NCBI RefSeq assembly: GCF_006716125.1 | Contig: NZ_VFOM01000002.1 | Location: 62,001 to 126,000, forward strand | Reading direction: 5' to 3' | Source of the DNA: Homoserinimonas aerilata | Lineage (GTDB): Bacteria; Actinomycetota; Actinomycetes; Actinomycetales; Microbacteriaceae | Length of the DNA stretch: 64,000 nucleotides | Part shown: positions 7,212 through 15,245 of the stretch, one piece after another | How positions within the stretch are numbered: position 1 is the first letter of the stretch | How the letters are laid out: every line of letters starts with the position of its first letter | The notes under the pieces: generated by a model | The model's database searches: none | Seen by the model: only the letters and a program-made list of their open reading frames with translations | What the model was told of the DNA's origin: nothing | Program-made: the position numbers and the translations under genes

Positions 7212-8501
7212 GTGGAAGACATCACGCTCTCTGCGGAGCAGGCGGCCGTGTTCGAGGCGATCGAGACGACACGGGAGAACATCTTCGTCACCGGCCGCGC
7301 CGGCACCGGCAAATCGACGCTGCTGAACCACCTGTCGTGGAACACATCCAAGCAGGTCGTCATCTGCGCGCCCACGGGCGTCGCCGCGCTGAACGTGGGC
7401 GGGCAGACCATCCACTCGCTGTTCCGGCTGCCGATCGGCGTCATCGCCGACCACGGCATCGAACAGAATGCGGATGTTCGCAAGCTGCTGAACACGATCG
7501 ACACGCTGGTCATCGACGAGGTCTCCATGGTGAACGCCGACCTCGTCGACGCCATAAACCGCAGCCTCCGCCAGGCCCGGCAGCGCCGCGAGGAACCGTT
7601 CGGCGGCGTGCAGGTGGTCATGTTCGGCGACCCGTACCAGCTGGCACCCGTGCCCGGCGACAGCGACGAGCGTGCCTACTTCGCCGACAACTACCGATCC
7701 ATGTGGTTCTTCGACGCGAAGGTGTGGAACGACACCTCACTGCGCATCTTCGAGCTGGGCGTCATCCACCGCCAGCACGAAGAGGAGTTCAAGTTCATGC
7801 TCAACGCCGTGCGCCACGGCATGGTGACGGCCGAGATCGCGCAGCGGCTCAACGAGACAGGCGCGCGGCCGGCCCCCGTCGACGACGCGATCACGCTGGC
7901 CACGCGCAACGACACCGTCAATCGCATCAACGCGAGCTCGCTCGCGAAGCTCGGCGGCGCGGCGAAGACGGCGCGGGCGGAGGTCTCGGGCGACTTCGGC
8001 GGGCGGGCCTACCCCGCCGACGAGAACCTCGAACTCAAGGTGGGGGCGCGGGTCATGTTCCTGCGCAACGACGGCGACCAACGCTGGGTGAACGGCACCG
8101 TCGGCCGGGTCACCCGCATCGACTCGACCGTGCGGGTCGAGGTCGACGGCACCGAGCACGAGGTTCTGCCCGCCGTGTGGGAGAAGATCAAGTACAGCTA
8201 CTCGGCGTCCACCAAACAGTTGCGCCGCGAGATCGTGGCCGAGTTCACGCAGTTTCCGCTGCGGCTCGCCTGGGCGGTCACCATCCACAAATCGCAGGGC
8301 AAAACGTACGAGCGCGCCGTCATCGACCTCGGCCAACGCTCCTTCGCCCCCGGGCAGACCTACGTCGCCCTCAGCCGAATCACGGCACTCGACGGCCTCT
8401 ACCTGACGAGGCCGCTGCGGCCATCCGACATCATCGTCGACGACAACGTGCGCCGCTTCATGTCGCAGGCTGCCACAGTGCCGGGCATCGCCGCCTCCTA
8501 G
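7212..8501 (+). CDS. PIF1-like superfamily 1B helicase / ATPase
   Basis: A 429-residue cytoplasmic helicase of the PIF1/RecD2 type. Walker A is GRAGTGKST near the N-terminus, motif II is TLVIDEVSM, and motif III is VVMFGDPYQLAPV. The C-terminal helicase half has TIHKSQGKTYERAVIDLG and YVALSRITALDGLYL. Proteins of this type unwind DNA or G-quadruplexes and assist replication and repair. I chose the GTG at 7212 because AGGAGG lies six bases upstream; an earlier TTG lacks such a site. It is monocistronic and followed by a 520-base repeat-rich gap. Confidence 0.9.
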   Translation: MEDITLSAEQAAVFEAIETTRENIFVTGRAGTGKSTLLNHLSWNTSKQVVICAPTGVAALNVGGQTIHSLFRLPIGVIADHGIEQNADVRKLLNTIDTLVIDEVSMVNADLVDAINRSLRQARQRREEPFGGVQVVMFGDPYQLAPVPGDSDERAYFADNYRSMWFFDAKVWNDTSLRIFELGVIHRQHEEEFKFMLNAVRHGMVTAEIAQRLNETGARPAPVDDAITLATRNDTVNRINASSLAKLGGAAKTARAEVSGDFGGRAYPADENLELKVGARVMFLRNDGDQRWVNGTVGRVTRIDSTVRVEVDGTEHEVLPAVWEKIKYSYSASTKQLRREIVAEFTQFPLRLAWAVTIHKSQGKTYERAVIDLGQRSFAPGQTYVALSRITALDGLYLTRPLRPSDIIVDDNVRRFMSQAATVPGIAAS

Positions 8502-8553
8502 CCTGCCGCCCCCTGCGCCGCCCCTTGCGCTGATCGAGCCGCCGCCCCCGCGG

Positions 8554-8726
8554 TGATCGAGCCTGCCGAAATCAAGCCTGCGAGTTCAACAGGAGATTGT
8601 GGGCGACGCGCGGGGAGCGGCGGCGAAACCCGGCGTGTCGCGAAGAATCTCCTGTTGAGTGAGTCGGTGGAGGCGGAGATGGCCGGGCGGGGTGTGCTCG
8701 GGGGGAGATTTCGACAGGCTCAATCA
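8554..8726. repeat. Composite element with 20-bp outer arms around a 73-bp palindrome
   Basis: The arm at 8554-8573 (TGATCGAGCCTGCCGAAATC) matches the reverse complement of 8707-8726 at 18 of 20 positions. The arms enclose the palindrome at 8586-8658. The whole 8502-9024 gap has no credible gene: it holds this element, a second palindrome at 8834-8907 and G-rich filler. Confidence 0.6.
8586..8658. repeat. Dispersed palindromic repeat, copy 1
   Basis: Perfect 13-bp terminal inverted repeats (TCAACAGGAGATT and AATCTCCTGTTGA) enclose 47 bases that include CCCGGCGTGTCG. The same arms and inner motif recur at 8834-8907 and 37051-37122, always in intergenic DNA and with nearly the same length (72-74 bp). 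Confidence 0.75.
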
Positions 8727-8833
8727 GTCGTAGGGGCGGCCCAATCGGCAGGGAAGGGCGGCCGATCGGCAGGGGAAGTGGGGCCTGGCCAGCGGGGAGG
8801 GGTGGGTGCCGGACCAGCGGGGAAGGGGTTCGT

Positions 8834-8907
8834 TCGGCAGGAGATTGTGGGCGGCGCGCCGGGAACGGGTGGTGGAGCCCGGCGTGTCGACGAGCATCTC
8901 CTGTTGA
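8834..8907. repeat. Dispersed palindromic repeat, copy 2
   Basis: CAGGAGAT (8838-8845) and ATCTCCTG (8896-8903) form the arms. The interior is closely similar to copy 1, sharing TTGTGGGCG and CCCGGCGTGTCG at the same offsets. It lies 176 bases from copy 1 in the same orientation. Confidence 0.72.
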
Positions 8908-9024
8908 GCGCAGGCGCGAGTGGCGCGGTGCAGCGCAGAGGTGGAGCGGGCGCGGTGGCGAGGGGCGCGCGGGCGGCGGAGAGGCGAGAGGCGAGAGGGG
9001 GAGGGAGTGGGCGCGCGGTCGCCG

Positions 9025-9666
9025 TTAGGCGGCGGCCTTTGCCGCCGCGAGGTCCTCGAAGAGCTCCGTGTTGAAGCGGTAGGCCAGCAGAACCTCGTCG
9101 ATGACGCGCTCGCGCTCCTCCGGCGACCAGTCCACAGCATCCAGCTGCTCGCGGTACTCGTTCTTGAACTCGGCGGGCGACGCGATCTGGTCGAAGATGT
9201 AGAAGCCGACGCCGTTCGTGTCGAAACCGAAGTGGCGCTGCATGACCTTGTAGATGTGCTGCCCGCCCGAGAGGTCGCCGAGGTAGCGCGTGTAGTGGTG
9301 GGCGATGAATCCGCCCGTCCAGTCGGCGACCTCGTTCACGCGGTCGACGTAGCGCTGCGTGGTGGGCAGCGGGGTGATCTGTGCGCGCCAGTCCGCGCCG
9401 AGCAGGAACTCGAGGTCCGCCTCGATCGCGGGCAGGCGTGTGAGCTGCGGCGTGATGAATGCGGATGCGATGGGGTCGTCGGCGAGGCGGGCGGCGGCCG
9501 CCTCGATCGCCTCGTAGATGAAGAAGTGCTGGGCGACGAGCGCAACATAGTCGTCACGCGTGCCGGTGCCCTTCATGAGGTCGGTCATGAAGCCCGCACC
9601 CTCGCTCTGGCCGTGGCTGGTCCAGGTGCGCTCGCGGAGGGCCTGGGAGAAGGGAATGACGGTCAC
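9025..9666 (-). CDS. hmuO: Heme oxygenase
   Basis: Cleaves heme to biliverdin, carbon monoxide and free iron in the cytoplasm, allowing heme to serve as an iron source. The 213-residue length is that of HmuO/HO-1. His18 (TSHGQSE) is the expected proximal heme ligand, and the distal helix signature YTRYLGDLSGGQ is at 125-136. The promoter region carries a DtxR-like box, so repression by iron is expected. A DUF2470 gene with a likely role in heme-iron use lies just upstream on the same strand. The redox partner is not visible here. Confidence 0.93.
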   Translation of the reverse strand: MTVIPFSQALRERTWTSHGQSEGAGFMTDLMKGTGTRDDYVALVAQHFFIYEAIEAAAARLADDPIASAFITPQLTRLPAIEADLEFLLGADWRAQITPLPTTQRYVDRVNEVADWTGGFIAHHYTRYLGDLSGGQHIYKVMQRHFGFDTNGVGFYIFDQIASPAEFKNEYREQLDAVDWSPEERERVIDEVLLAYRFNTELFEDLAAAKAAA

Positions 9667-9682
9667 GAAGGGTCTCCAAAGA

Positions 9683-9701
9683 TTGGGTTAGGCAACCCTA
9701 A
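9683..9701 (-). promoter_or_regulatory. DtxR/IdeR-like iron box of the heme oxygenase gene
   Basis: Read on the minus strand, the 19 bases TTAGGGTTGCCTAACCCAA match the DtxR consensus (TTAGGTTAGCCTAACCTAA) at 16 positions. The site covers the predicted transcription start, where a bound repressor would block initiation when iron is plentiful. Confidence 0.75.
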
Positions 9702-9702
9702 T

Positions 9703-9731
9703 ATAGTAGCGGGTTACTGACACGTTGTCAG
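9703..9731 (-). promoter_or_regulatory. Predicted promoter of the heme oxygenase gene, with palindrome over the -35 box
   Basis: On the minus strand CTGACA (9731-9726) and TACTAT (9708-9703) are 17 bases apart. The -35 element is one half of a perfect palindrome, CTGACACGTTGTCAG at 9717-9731, which could bind a second regulator besides the iron repressor. Confidence 0.6.
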
Positions 9732-9785
9732 CACATTTGCGTAACTGTGACCCGAAACCGTGGCCTGAAACCCCGAAAAGGTAGT

Positions 9786-10094
9786 TCAGTGCGGTCGCGG
9801 CGACACGCCCAGCGTCGCGCAGGCCTTGTCGTAGAGCACGACGATCTCTCGACGGATCTCGGCGCGCTCCGAGATCTCGGCCGTCCAGGGCACGGTCAGT
9901 GCCTGCGCTTGGCCGGCGGCGCTGTACGTCCACTGCCCGCCGTGCTGGTCGAGGTCGATCATGGTCGCCGACTCGGCATCCGGTGTTCCGAAGGCGCGCG
10001 CGATGAGCAGATTGTCGTCGCTGTGGTCGTCGTTCATGTGGTGGAGCACTGCGGCGATGACGTCGGGGGTGAAGGTGTTCTGTGAAGTTGGCAC
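9786..10094 (-). CDS. DUF2470 domain protein, possible heme-iron utilisation factor
   Basis: A 102-residue protein made almost only of a DUF2470 domain, seen in DVIAAVLHHMNDDHSDDNLLIAR and the following histidine-rich segment DQHGGQW. The domain occurs as the C-terminal part of HugZ-type heme-degrading proteins and alone in actinobacteria. The neighbouring heme oxygenase supports a role in heme or iron handling, which is inference. I chose the GTG at 10094, which gives the usual domain boundary; upstream in-frame sequence overlaps the divergent DinB gene and looks non-coding. Confidence 0.75.
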   Translation of the reverse strand: MPTSQNTFTPDVIAAVLHHMNDDHSDDNLLIARAFGTPDAESATMIDLDQHGGQWTYSAAGQAQALTVPWTAEISERAEIRREIVVLYDKACATLGVSPRPH

Positions 10095-10137
10095 GAAACA
10101 TACGGTACCCGGTGCCGGTTCTGCGCGACTATGGGGT

Positions 10138-10653
10138 ATGCCCATCACACCTGACACGAAGAACTGGACCTGGGTGCTGGAGCGCCCGTGCCCCGAATGC
10201 CATTTCGACGCCTCCACCTTCAGCTCGCGCGATGTCGCGGAGATGGTGCGCTCGAATGCGGATGCGTGGCCGACCATTCTGAGGCATCCGGATGCGTCGG
10301 TGCGGCCGAATGACACGACCTGGTCGCCCCTGGAGTATGCGGCTCATGTGCGTGACGTGTTCGGCCTGTTCCGTGCGCGGCTGCAGCTCATGCTCGACGA
10401 GGTCGACCCGGTCTTCGATGACTGGGATCAGGACGAGACGGCCGTGCGTGAGCGCTACGGCGAGCAGGATCCGGGCACTGTAGCCCGCGAGTTGGTCGCC
10501 GCAGCCGCAGAGATGGCCGCGCTGCTGGACTCGGTCGACAACCAGGCGTGGGGTCGCACGGGTCGCCGCAGCGATGGCGCGAGCTTCACGATCGACACCT
10601 TCGCGAAGTACCTGATTCACGACTCGCTGCACCACCTCTGGGATGTGAGGTAG
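10138..10653 (+). CDS. DinB-family protein
   Basis: A 171-residue member of the DinB/YfiT four-helix superfamily, often metal-dependent transferases or thiol-handling enzymes. The three expected metal-site histidines are visible: YAAHVRDVF in the middle and HDSLHHLWD at the end. The N-terminal motif PCPECHFD contains a CxxC pair and is typical of a large actinobacterial subgroup. No substrate can be named. It is transcribed convergently with fliW, with only 18 bases between the stops. Confidence 0.85.
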   Translation: MPITPDTKNWTWVLERPCPECHFDASTFSSRDVAEMVRSNADAWPTILRHPDASVRPNDTTWSPLEYAAHVRDVFGLFRARLQLMLDEVDPVFDDWDQDETAVRERYGEQDPGTVARELVAAAAEMAALLDSVDNQAWGRTGRRSDGASFTIDTFAKYLIHDSLHHLWDVR

Positions 10654-10671
10654 CTCAGCCTCGACTGCGGA

Positions 10672-11109
10672 TCAGCTGCCGAGGGATGCCCGCAGCGGCC
10701 ACTTCTGGTTGTCGAGGATGAACTGGGCGCAGCGGCCGTCGAGCGAGTTGACGACGATGGGCGCCATCAGGTTGGTGGTCGTGGTGCCGTCGGTTCCGGG
10801 GTTCGCGACGACGAGCACGAGGGCGTCGTCGGCGGAGGTGAGGCCGATCTCGTCGGCCTGTTCGTCGCTGAGCTCGGGGGAGTAGGCGGGCAGGTAGACG
10901 CCGGCATCGAGAACGAAGATGCGCGGGCCGCCCGGCGCCTGCAGGGTGAAGAGGCCGACGGCACCGGCTACGGGCGTGAGCAGGAAGTCGGTGTGCGGGG
11001 CGAAGCCGGGGGGCGGCGTGATGAAGCGCAGCTCGGCGATGGGCGCGTTCGGGCGGGCACCGGCGGGGCGTGTGTTCACGGGGCGGCCGATGGCCTGTGC
11101 GGTGCTCAT
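10672..11109 (-). CDS. fliW: Flagellar assembly factor FliW
   Basis: FliW (145 residues) binds newly made flagellin and, when free, the translational repressor CsrA. Family features include FITPPPGFAPHTDFLL, and near the end VVNSLDGRCAQFILDN, which matches the typical PIVIN...QxVLxxxxY ending. The ATG at 11109 overlaps the flgL stop as ATGA. It is the last gene of the minus-strand flgN-flgK-flgL-fliW operon. Its presence together with csrA at 47.7 kb and flagellin at 15.3 kb completes the known FliW-CsrA-Hag circuit. Confidence 0.9.
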   Translation of the reverse strand: MSTAQAIGRPVNTRPAGARPNAPIAELRFITPPPGFAPHTDFLLTPVAGAVGLFTLQAPGGPRIFVLDAGVYLPAYSPELSDEQADEIGLTSADDALVLVVANPGTDGTTTTNLMAPIVVNSLDGRCAQFILDNQKWPLRASLGS

Positions 11110-11990
11110 CGCAGGAAGTCCATCAGCGTCGGCTGCAGAACGCGGGCTGTCACAGAGAGCGTCGACTGGTAGGTCAGCTCCTGCACCTGCAGGTCGATGA
11201 GGGCCTTGGCCAGGTCGAGGTCCTCGACGTCGGAGCGCTGGATCTCCAGCGCGACCGTCTGGTTCACGTTCGTCTCCTTGGCGTTCAGAATCTGCGAATG
11301 TCGCGCTCCGATGGTGGCTTGGGCGCCACGAACGGCCTCGAGGCGTGTGTCGAGCTCCCCGATCCGGGTGCTCACATTGGTGCCGCTGCGCAGGTCGGCC
11401 ACGATGTTGTCGACGAGGGCGAAGACGGATGTCGCTCCGGTTCCGAAGACCTCGTCGCCACTCGCGTCGACCCGCACGGTGGTGACGGCGTCGATGCGAC
11501 GCTCGACCGTGGCACCCGCAGCTCCCGTGTAGCTGTAGTCGGGGTTGAAGGCGACTCCCGCATCCGAGCTGCCGGCGAAGATGGAGCGGCCCAGATACTG
11601 GGAGTTGGCGCGGGTGAGGAGCTCGGAGCTGAGGCCCTCGAGTTCGACGGCGATGGCCTCCTTGGCGGTGGGCGACATGGAGCCGTCGTTGGCGCCGCGC
11701 ACGGTGAGATCGCGCACGCGGTTCAGGAGGCTGTCGACCCCCATGAGAGTGGAGTCGACGGTGCTGAGCCATCCGTCGCCGTCGGAGATGTTGCGGGAGT
11801 ACTGCTCGGTGGCCCGCTGCGCGGCGCGCACCTGCAGCGAACTGGCCGTGCCGGTGGGGTCGTCGGAGGGCTTGCCGATCTTCTTCAGGCTGGAGGCCTG
11901 ATCTTGAAGCCGGCCCAGGGCGGCCTTGTTCAGGTCGAGGTTCTGCTGAGCATTGCGCATCAGCAGATTGGATGTCGTGCGCGTGATCAT
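11106..11990 (-). CDS. flgL: Flagellar hook-associated protein 3 (hook-filament junction)
   Basis: FlgL (294 residues) forms the junction ring between hook and filament. It has flagellin-like heptad regions at both ends: ITRTTSNLLMRNAQQNLDLN at the start and LDLAKALIDLQVQELTYQ near the end. FlgL proteins share this N- and C-terminal coiled coil with flagellin. It lies between flgK and fliW with close spacing (3-base gap and ATGA overlap), in the operon read from the minus-strand sigma-28 promoter. Confidence 0.92.
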   Translation of the reverse strand: MITRTTSNLLMRNAQQNLDLNKAALGRLQDQASSLKKIGKPSDDPTGTASSLQVRAAQRATEQYSRNISDGDGWLSTVDSTLMGVDSLLNRVRDLTVRGANDGSMSPTAKEAIAVELEGLSSELLTRANSQYLGRSIFAGSSDAGVAFNPDYSYTGAAGATVERRIDAVTTVRVDASGDEVFGTGATSVFALVDNIVADLRSGTNVSTRIGELDTRLEAVRGAQATIGARHSQILNAKETNVNQTVALEIQRSDVEDLDLAKALIDLQVQELTYQSTLSVTARVLQPTLMDFLR

Positions 11991-11993
11991 GGC

Positions 11994-13409
11994 TTACCTT
12001 CCGACGAGGCCGGTGCGGTTGATGAGGGTGTCGAGCATCTCGTCGACGGCGGTCATGACGCGCGCGGCACCCTGATAGGCGAGCTGGAAGCTCATCATGT
12101 TGACGTTCTCCTCGTCGAGGTCGACGGAGGAGTGCGAGAGCTGGGAGCCGATGGCGGAGCCTGCGGCGAGATCGGCGAGGCCGGACTGCTGGGCCGCCGT
12201 GCGGGAGGCGACGCCGATTCCGGTGACGATCGACGACCAGAGCGAGTCGGCGCCGTCGCGGGCGGTGCCGAGCTGCGCGAGCTGGTCTGCCACGCTGCCG
12301 TTGTAGCCGCCGGCCCCGGGGAGGGCCGAGGCGATGCCGTCGACGGATGTCGGCACGACGCTGAGGCCGAGTGCGGCGGGCATGCCCGCGGAGAAGCCGA
12401 AGAAGTCGAGGTTGGTGGCCCCGGACTTGCTCTCGCCCGTGCGGTGCACCATGTTGACCTTGTCGGCGAGCAGCTGGGCGAGGGAGTTGTACGACTCGGC
12501 CGCCTCGGCGATGGCGCCGCCCGTCTGGCTGCCGTCGGAGGGAGCAAGCATGGCCAGTGCGCCGCCGAGCTCGCCGCCGCTGAGGGCGATCGCGCCCGGG
12601 CGGTGCGCCCATTCGAGATGGATCGGGTCGCCGTCGCGCATGAGATAGCTGCCGCTCGTCTTCACAGGCTTGAAGGTCTCGCCCGAGACGAGGGGGTTGC
12701 CGCCGATGAGCACCTCGTACTCGCCGTCGGCGTTCTCGCGGGCGACGCCGCCCGAGAGGGTTGCGATGGTCGTGGCGAGATCGGCACGCTTGTCGAGCAT
12801 CTCGTTGACGTTGCCGCCCGCGTTCTGGGTCGAGCGGATGAGCTTGTTGAGATCGGCGAGCTGGACGCCCGCGTTGTTGAGCTCGGCGACCATGCCGTCT
12901 GCCTGCTGCCGCAACTGCGACCACTGGGTCTCGGCATCCGTGTAACCGCGAGCGATCTGGGAGGCGAGCACGCCCGCCTTCTCGAGCAGCACCCCCGCGG
13001 CCGCCGGCTCGCCGGCCCGGTTGGAGACGTCATGCCAGGCGGCCCAGAAGTCCTGCAGCTGGGCGGAGAGGCCGTTCTCGCCGGGCTCCTGCAGTGTCGC
13101 CTCGAGCGAGGCCATGGCGTTCGCCTGAACGCCCCAGTAGCCGGCGCTCGCCGTGGTCGTGCGCACCTTGGCGTCGAGGAAGATGTTGCCGAGGCGGGCG
13201 ATTCCCTCGGTGGAGACACCCTGGCCGACGCGGATGCCGTTCGAGAGAACGCCCGTGTTGGCGACCCCGCCGATGGACGATGTGGTGATGCGCTGCCGGG
13301 TGTAGCCGGACGTGTTGGCGTTGGCGATGTTCTGGCCGACCACGTCGAGCCCCAGCCGGGCGGCGGTGAGGGCGGTGTAGGCGGTGTTCAGTCCGCTGAA
13401 TGTGCTCAT
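11994..13409 (-). CDS. flgK: Flagellar hook-associated protein 1
   Basis: FlgK (471 residues) joins hook to filament. The N-terminus GLNTAYTALTAARLGLDVV followed by GQNIANANTSGYTRQ is the rod/hook family signature, and the C-terminus ENVNMMSFQLAYQGAARVMTAVDEMLDTL is the FlgK/FlgE closing helix. I chose the ATG at 13409, which begins exactly with the family N-terminus and lies eight bases after the flgN stop. It is exported unfolded by the flagellar type III apparatus, helped by FlgN. Confidence 0.93.
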   Translation of the reverse strand: MSTFSGLNTAYTALTAARLGLDVVGQNIANANTSGYTRQRITTSSIGGVANTGVLSNGIRVGQGVSTEGIARLGNIFLDAKVRTTTASAGYWGVQANAMASLEATLQEPGENGLSAQLQDFWAAWHDVSNRAGEPAAAGVLLEKAGVLASQIARGYTDAETQWSQLRQQADGMVAELNNAGVQLADLNKLIRSTQNAGGNVNEMLDKRADLATTIATLSGGVARENADGEYEVLIGGNPLVSGETFKPVKTSGSYLMRDGDPIHLEWAHRPGAIALSGGELGGALAMLAPSDGSQTGGAIAEAAESYNSLAQLLADKVNMVHRTGESKSGATNLDFFGFSAGMPAALGLSVVPTSVDGIASALPGAGGYNGSVADQLAQLGTARDGADSLWSSIVTGIGVASRTAAQQSGLADLAAGSAIGSQLSHSSVDLDEENVNMMSFQLAYQGAARVMTAVDEMLDTLINRTGLVGR

Positions 13410-13417
13410 AGGGCTGC

Positions 13418-13900
13418 TCAGAGTCTCTTGTCGATCAGGCGGGCGTCGGCGCCGCTGCTGGCGGTTCCGCTGGAGTCGTAGGTGCCGGCATCCGGCGACA
13501 GGCTTGCGAGGGTCTCCTGCGTGGAGCGCAGGGCGGAGCGCAGGAACTGCTCGTTGAGGTCGCGCAGCTGCTGGATCTCGGCGGTCAGCTCGGTCATGGC
13601 CCGCAGATGGTTGTCGAAGATCTCGCCCCAGGGGCCCTCGGGGGCGTGGGTGACGAGCTCGCGCAGGGATGCATCGGAGCCGGCGCCCCACTCCTCGGCG
13701 AGGGCGGCGACCTCGATGGCGCGGTTCAGGCCGGAGTCGCGGAGGCGCTCGAGAACCTGCTCGACCTCTCGCGTGGCGTGCGAGAGCCAGCGGGCCTTAC
13801 CTGCCGTGAGCAGCAACTGCTCCTCTTCGAGCTTGAAGAGCAGCAGTTCGAGAAGCTCGCGTTCGCGCCACAGGATGGCGGAGACCTCATTCGCGCCCAT
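13418..13900 (-). CDS. flgN: FlgN-family flagellar chaperone
   Basis: A 160-residue, mostly helical protein of the FlgN type that would hold FlgK and FlgL for export. Visible are long leucine/glutamate-rich helices (LWRERELLELLLFKLEEEQL and LRDLNEQFLRSALRSTQETL), as in FlgN. It is directly upstream of flgK, the standard order. I chose the ATG at 13900; an ATG at 13924 is also in frame and lies nearer the predicted start site. A sigma-28-type promoter is at 13966-13992. Confidence 0.8.
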   Translation of the reverse strand: MGANEVSAILWRERELLELLLFKLEEEQLLLTAGKARWLSHATREVEQVLERLRDSGLNRAIEVAALAEEWGAGSDASLRELVTHAPEGPWGEIFDNHLRAMTELTAEIQQLRDLNEQFLRSALRSTQETLASLSPDAGTYDSSGTASSGADARLIDKRL

Positions 13901-13965
13901 CGCTCCCCTGCTTCCTGTCGGCATTGCCTCGTGTCGCCTGCACGGTCTGTGCGGGTCACTGGCCA

Positions 13966-13992
13966 CTATCGGCAAGGCTAGCCGCTGCGTAA
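13966..13992 (-). promoter_or_regulatory. Sigma-28 (FliA)-type promoter for flgN-flgK-flgL-fliW
   Basis: On the minus strand TTACGCAG (13992-13985) is followed, after exactly 11 bases, by GCCGATAG (13973-13966). The -10 box and spacing are identical to the promoters of fliC, flgB, flbD and fliM, and the -35 box differs slightly. Confidence 0.75.
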
Positions 13993-14034
13993 GACACGGA
14001 TGCGCTCAAAAACGAGCGAATTACACCGTTGTAA

Positions 14035-14144
14035 TGCTCCCCCAGTTGTGGGGAGCAGTTCCCCCGGAGGGGGGGCAGGTGAACAAAGATTTAACCTGGC
14101 AGGACGCCTTTTGTTGCGTACAACCTCATAGTGTTTGCGCTATG
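14035..14144. other. Hairpin-rich divergent region between flgN and fliA
   Basis: The gene-free stretch from about 13976 to 14330 holds several inverted repeats. TGCTCCCC (14035-14042) pairs with GGGGAGCA (14050-14057). CCCCC (14061-14065) pairs with GGGGG (14069-14073). GTTG (14113-14116) pairs with CAAC (14121-14124), and CATAG (14127-14131) with CTATG (14140-14144). No clear vegetative promoter for fliA was found. The region is a good place for operators of an unknown flagellar master regulator or for a structured fliA leader. Confidence 0.5.
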
Positions 14145-14330
14145 GCAGTCGAAGCGATTCGAAGGTCAACCTGGCGGTGACGGCCAGAAAAAGGTGATCG
14201 AGCGATCACGGCAGGCGCCGAGGCCCGAAACTTCTGCATCAGCCGGCACGATCACATGAGTAGTACTGCACCACCACGCTTACCCGCGTTCTGTTCCATT
14301 TAGTTTTGCTGCACAACGGGGGTCCTGCTG

Positions 14331-15152
14331 TTGAACCGCATTGAAAGAAACCAGTTGGTGATCGACAACCTGCCACTGGTGGGTTACCTGGTGTCGGAGC
14401 TGTGCGCTCGCGCCACTCATCTGTCGAGAGACGATCTCGCCTCTGTCGGCGCCATCGGCCTCATCACCGCGGCCGAGTCGTTCGACTCGAGCCTCGGCAT
14501 CCCCTTCGGCGCCTTCGCCCGCAAGCGCATCACCGGCGCCTTCGCCGACGAGCTGCGCGCAGGCGACTGGGCCAGCCGCGGCACCCGCAAGCGCATCAAG
14601 GAGACCCTGCTCGTGCAGGACTCGCTCACCGCGAGCCTCGGCCGCAGCCCCTCGGTCGACGAGATCGCGGCGGCCCTCGGCGTCGACCGCGACACAGCGG
14701 CAGAAGCGATGGCGGATGCCTCGCGCACCGTGACCACGCTCGACGACATGACCGCAGACACCATGATCGCCGACACGGCGCTTCCGGAGGAGAGCCTCCT
14801 GGAGGAGGAGCGCACCGCCTACCTGCGTGCCGCCGTCGAGGCGCTTCCGGAGAAGATGCGCCACATCGTCACCGCCGTCTACTTCGACGACCGGCCGGTG
14901 AAGGAGATCGCCGAGGAGCTGGGCATCACCCACTCGGCCGTCTCCCAGCAGCGTTCGGAGGCCATCCGTCTGCTGCGTGACGGCCTCGGCACCCACTACT
15001 CCGACAACCCCGACGCCGAATACGAGGCGGAGTCGAGGGTGTCAGCCGCCAGCCGCAACGCCTACCTCGCACGTCTCGCGAACCAGGCGGTTGCCGGGAT
15101 GAGCAGAATGGTCGCGGGGCCGATCGGGCTGAACAACACGGTCGCCTCGTAG
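14331..15152 (+). CDS. fliA: Flagellar RNA polymerase sigma factor (sigma-28, FliA/WhiG family)
   Basis: A 273-residue sigma factor directing RNA polymerase to flagellar promoters. Region 2 contains VGYLVSELCARATHLSRDDLAS and FGAFARKRITGAFADELRAGDW, a FliA/WhiG hallmark. Region 3 follows (LGRSPSVDEIAAALGV), and region 4 reads IAEELGITHSAVSQQRSEAI, the helix-turn-helix for the -35 element. The start is a TTG at 14331 with GGGGGT about eight bases upstream. The ~35-residue tail after region 4 is unusual for FliA. No FlgM anti-sigma factor is recognisable in the window. It is followed by fliC, which has its own promoter. Confidence 0.92.
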   Translation: MNRIERNQLVIDNLPLVGYLVSELCARATHLSRDDLASVGAIGLITAAESFDSSLGIPFGAFARKRITGAFADELRAGDWASRGTRKRIKETLLVQDSLTASLGRSPSVDEIAAALGVDRDTAAEAMADASRTVTTLDDMTADTMIADTALPEESLLEEERTAYLRAAVEALPEKMRHIVTAVYFDDRPVKEIAEELGITHSAVSQQRSEAIRLLRDGLGTHYSDNPDAEYEAESRVSAASRNAYLARLANQAVAGMSRMVAGPIGLNNTVAS

Positions 15153-15207
15153 CAACACGCACTGGCGGCACGAACTCACAACTGAAAAGATTCACAGACC
15201 CCCCGGC

Positions 15208-15234
15208 TAACGGATGTCGCGAGACGGCCGATAG
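15208..15234 (+). promoter_or_regulatory. Sigma-28 (FliA)-type promoter for flagellin
   Basis: TAACGGAT (15208-15215), 11 bases, then GCCGATAG (15227-15234). The E. coli FliA consensus is TAAAGTTT-N11-GCCGATAA, so spacing and -10 box agree closely. Transcription should begin near 15241, giving a leader of about 55 bases. Confidence 0.88.
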
Positions 15235-15245
15235 CTAGGGTTACC

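Noticed and set aside
8553..9074. A 173-codon plus-strand frame in the repeat-rich gap
   Set aside because: It consists of glycine/arginine-rich sequence that translates the palindromic repeats and overlaps the end of the heme oxygenase gene on the other strand.
10672..12924. A 750-codon open frame covering fliW, flgL and part of flgK on the minus strand
   Set aside because: Only its last 145 codons are fliW. The rest is arginine- and histidine-rich out-of-frame sequence over flgL and flgK, which have clear family motifs in other frames.
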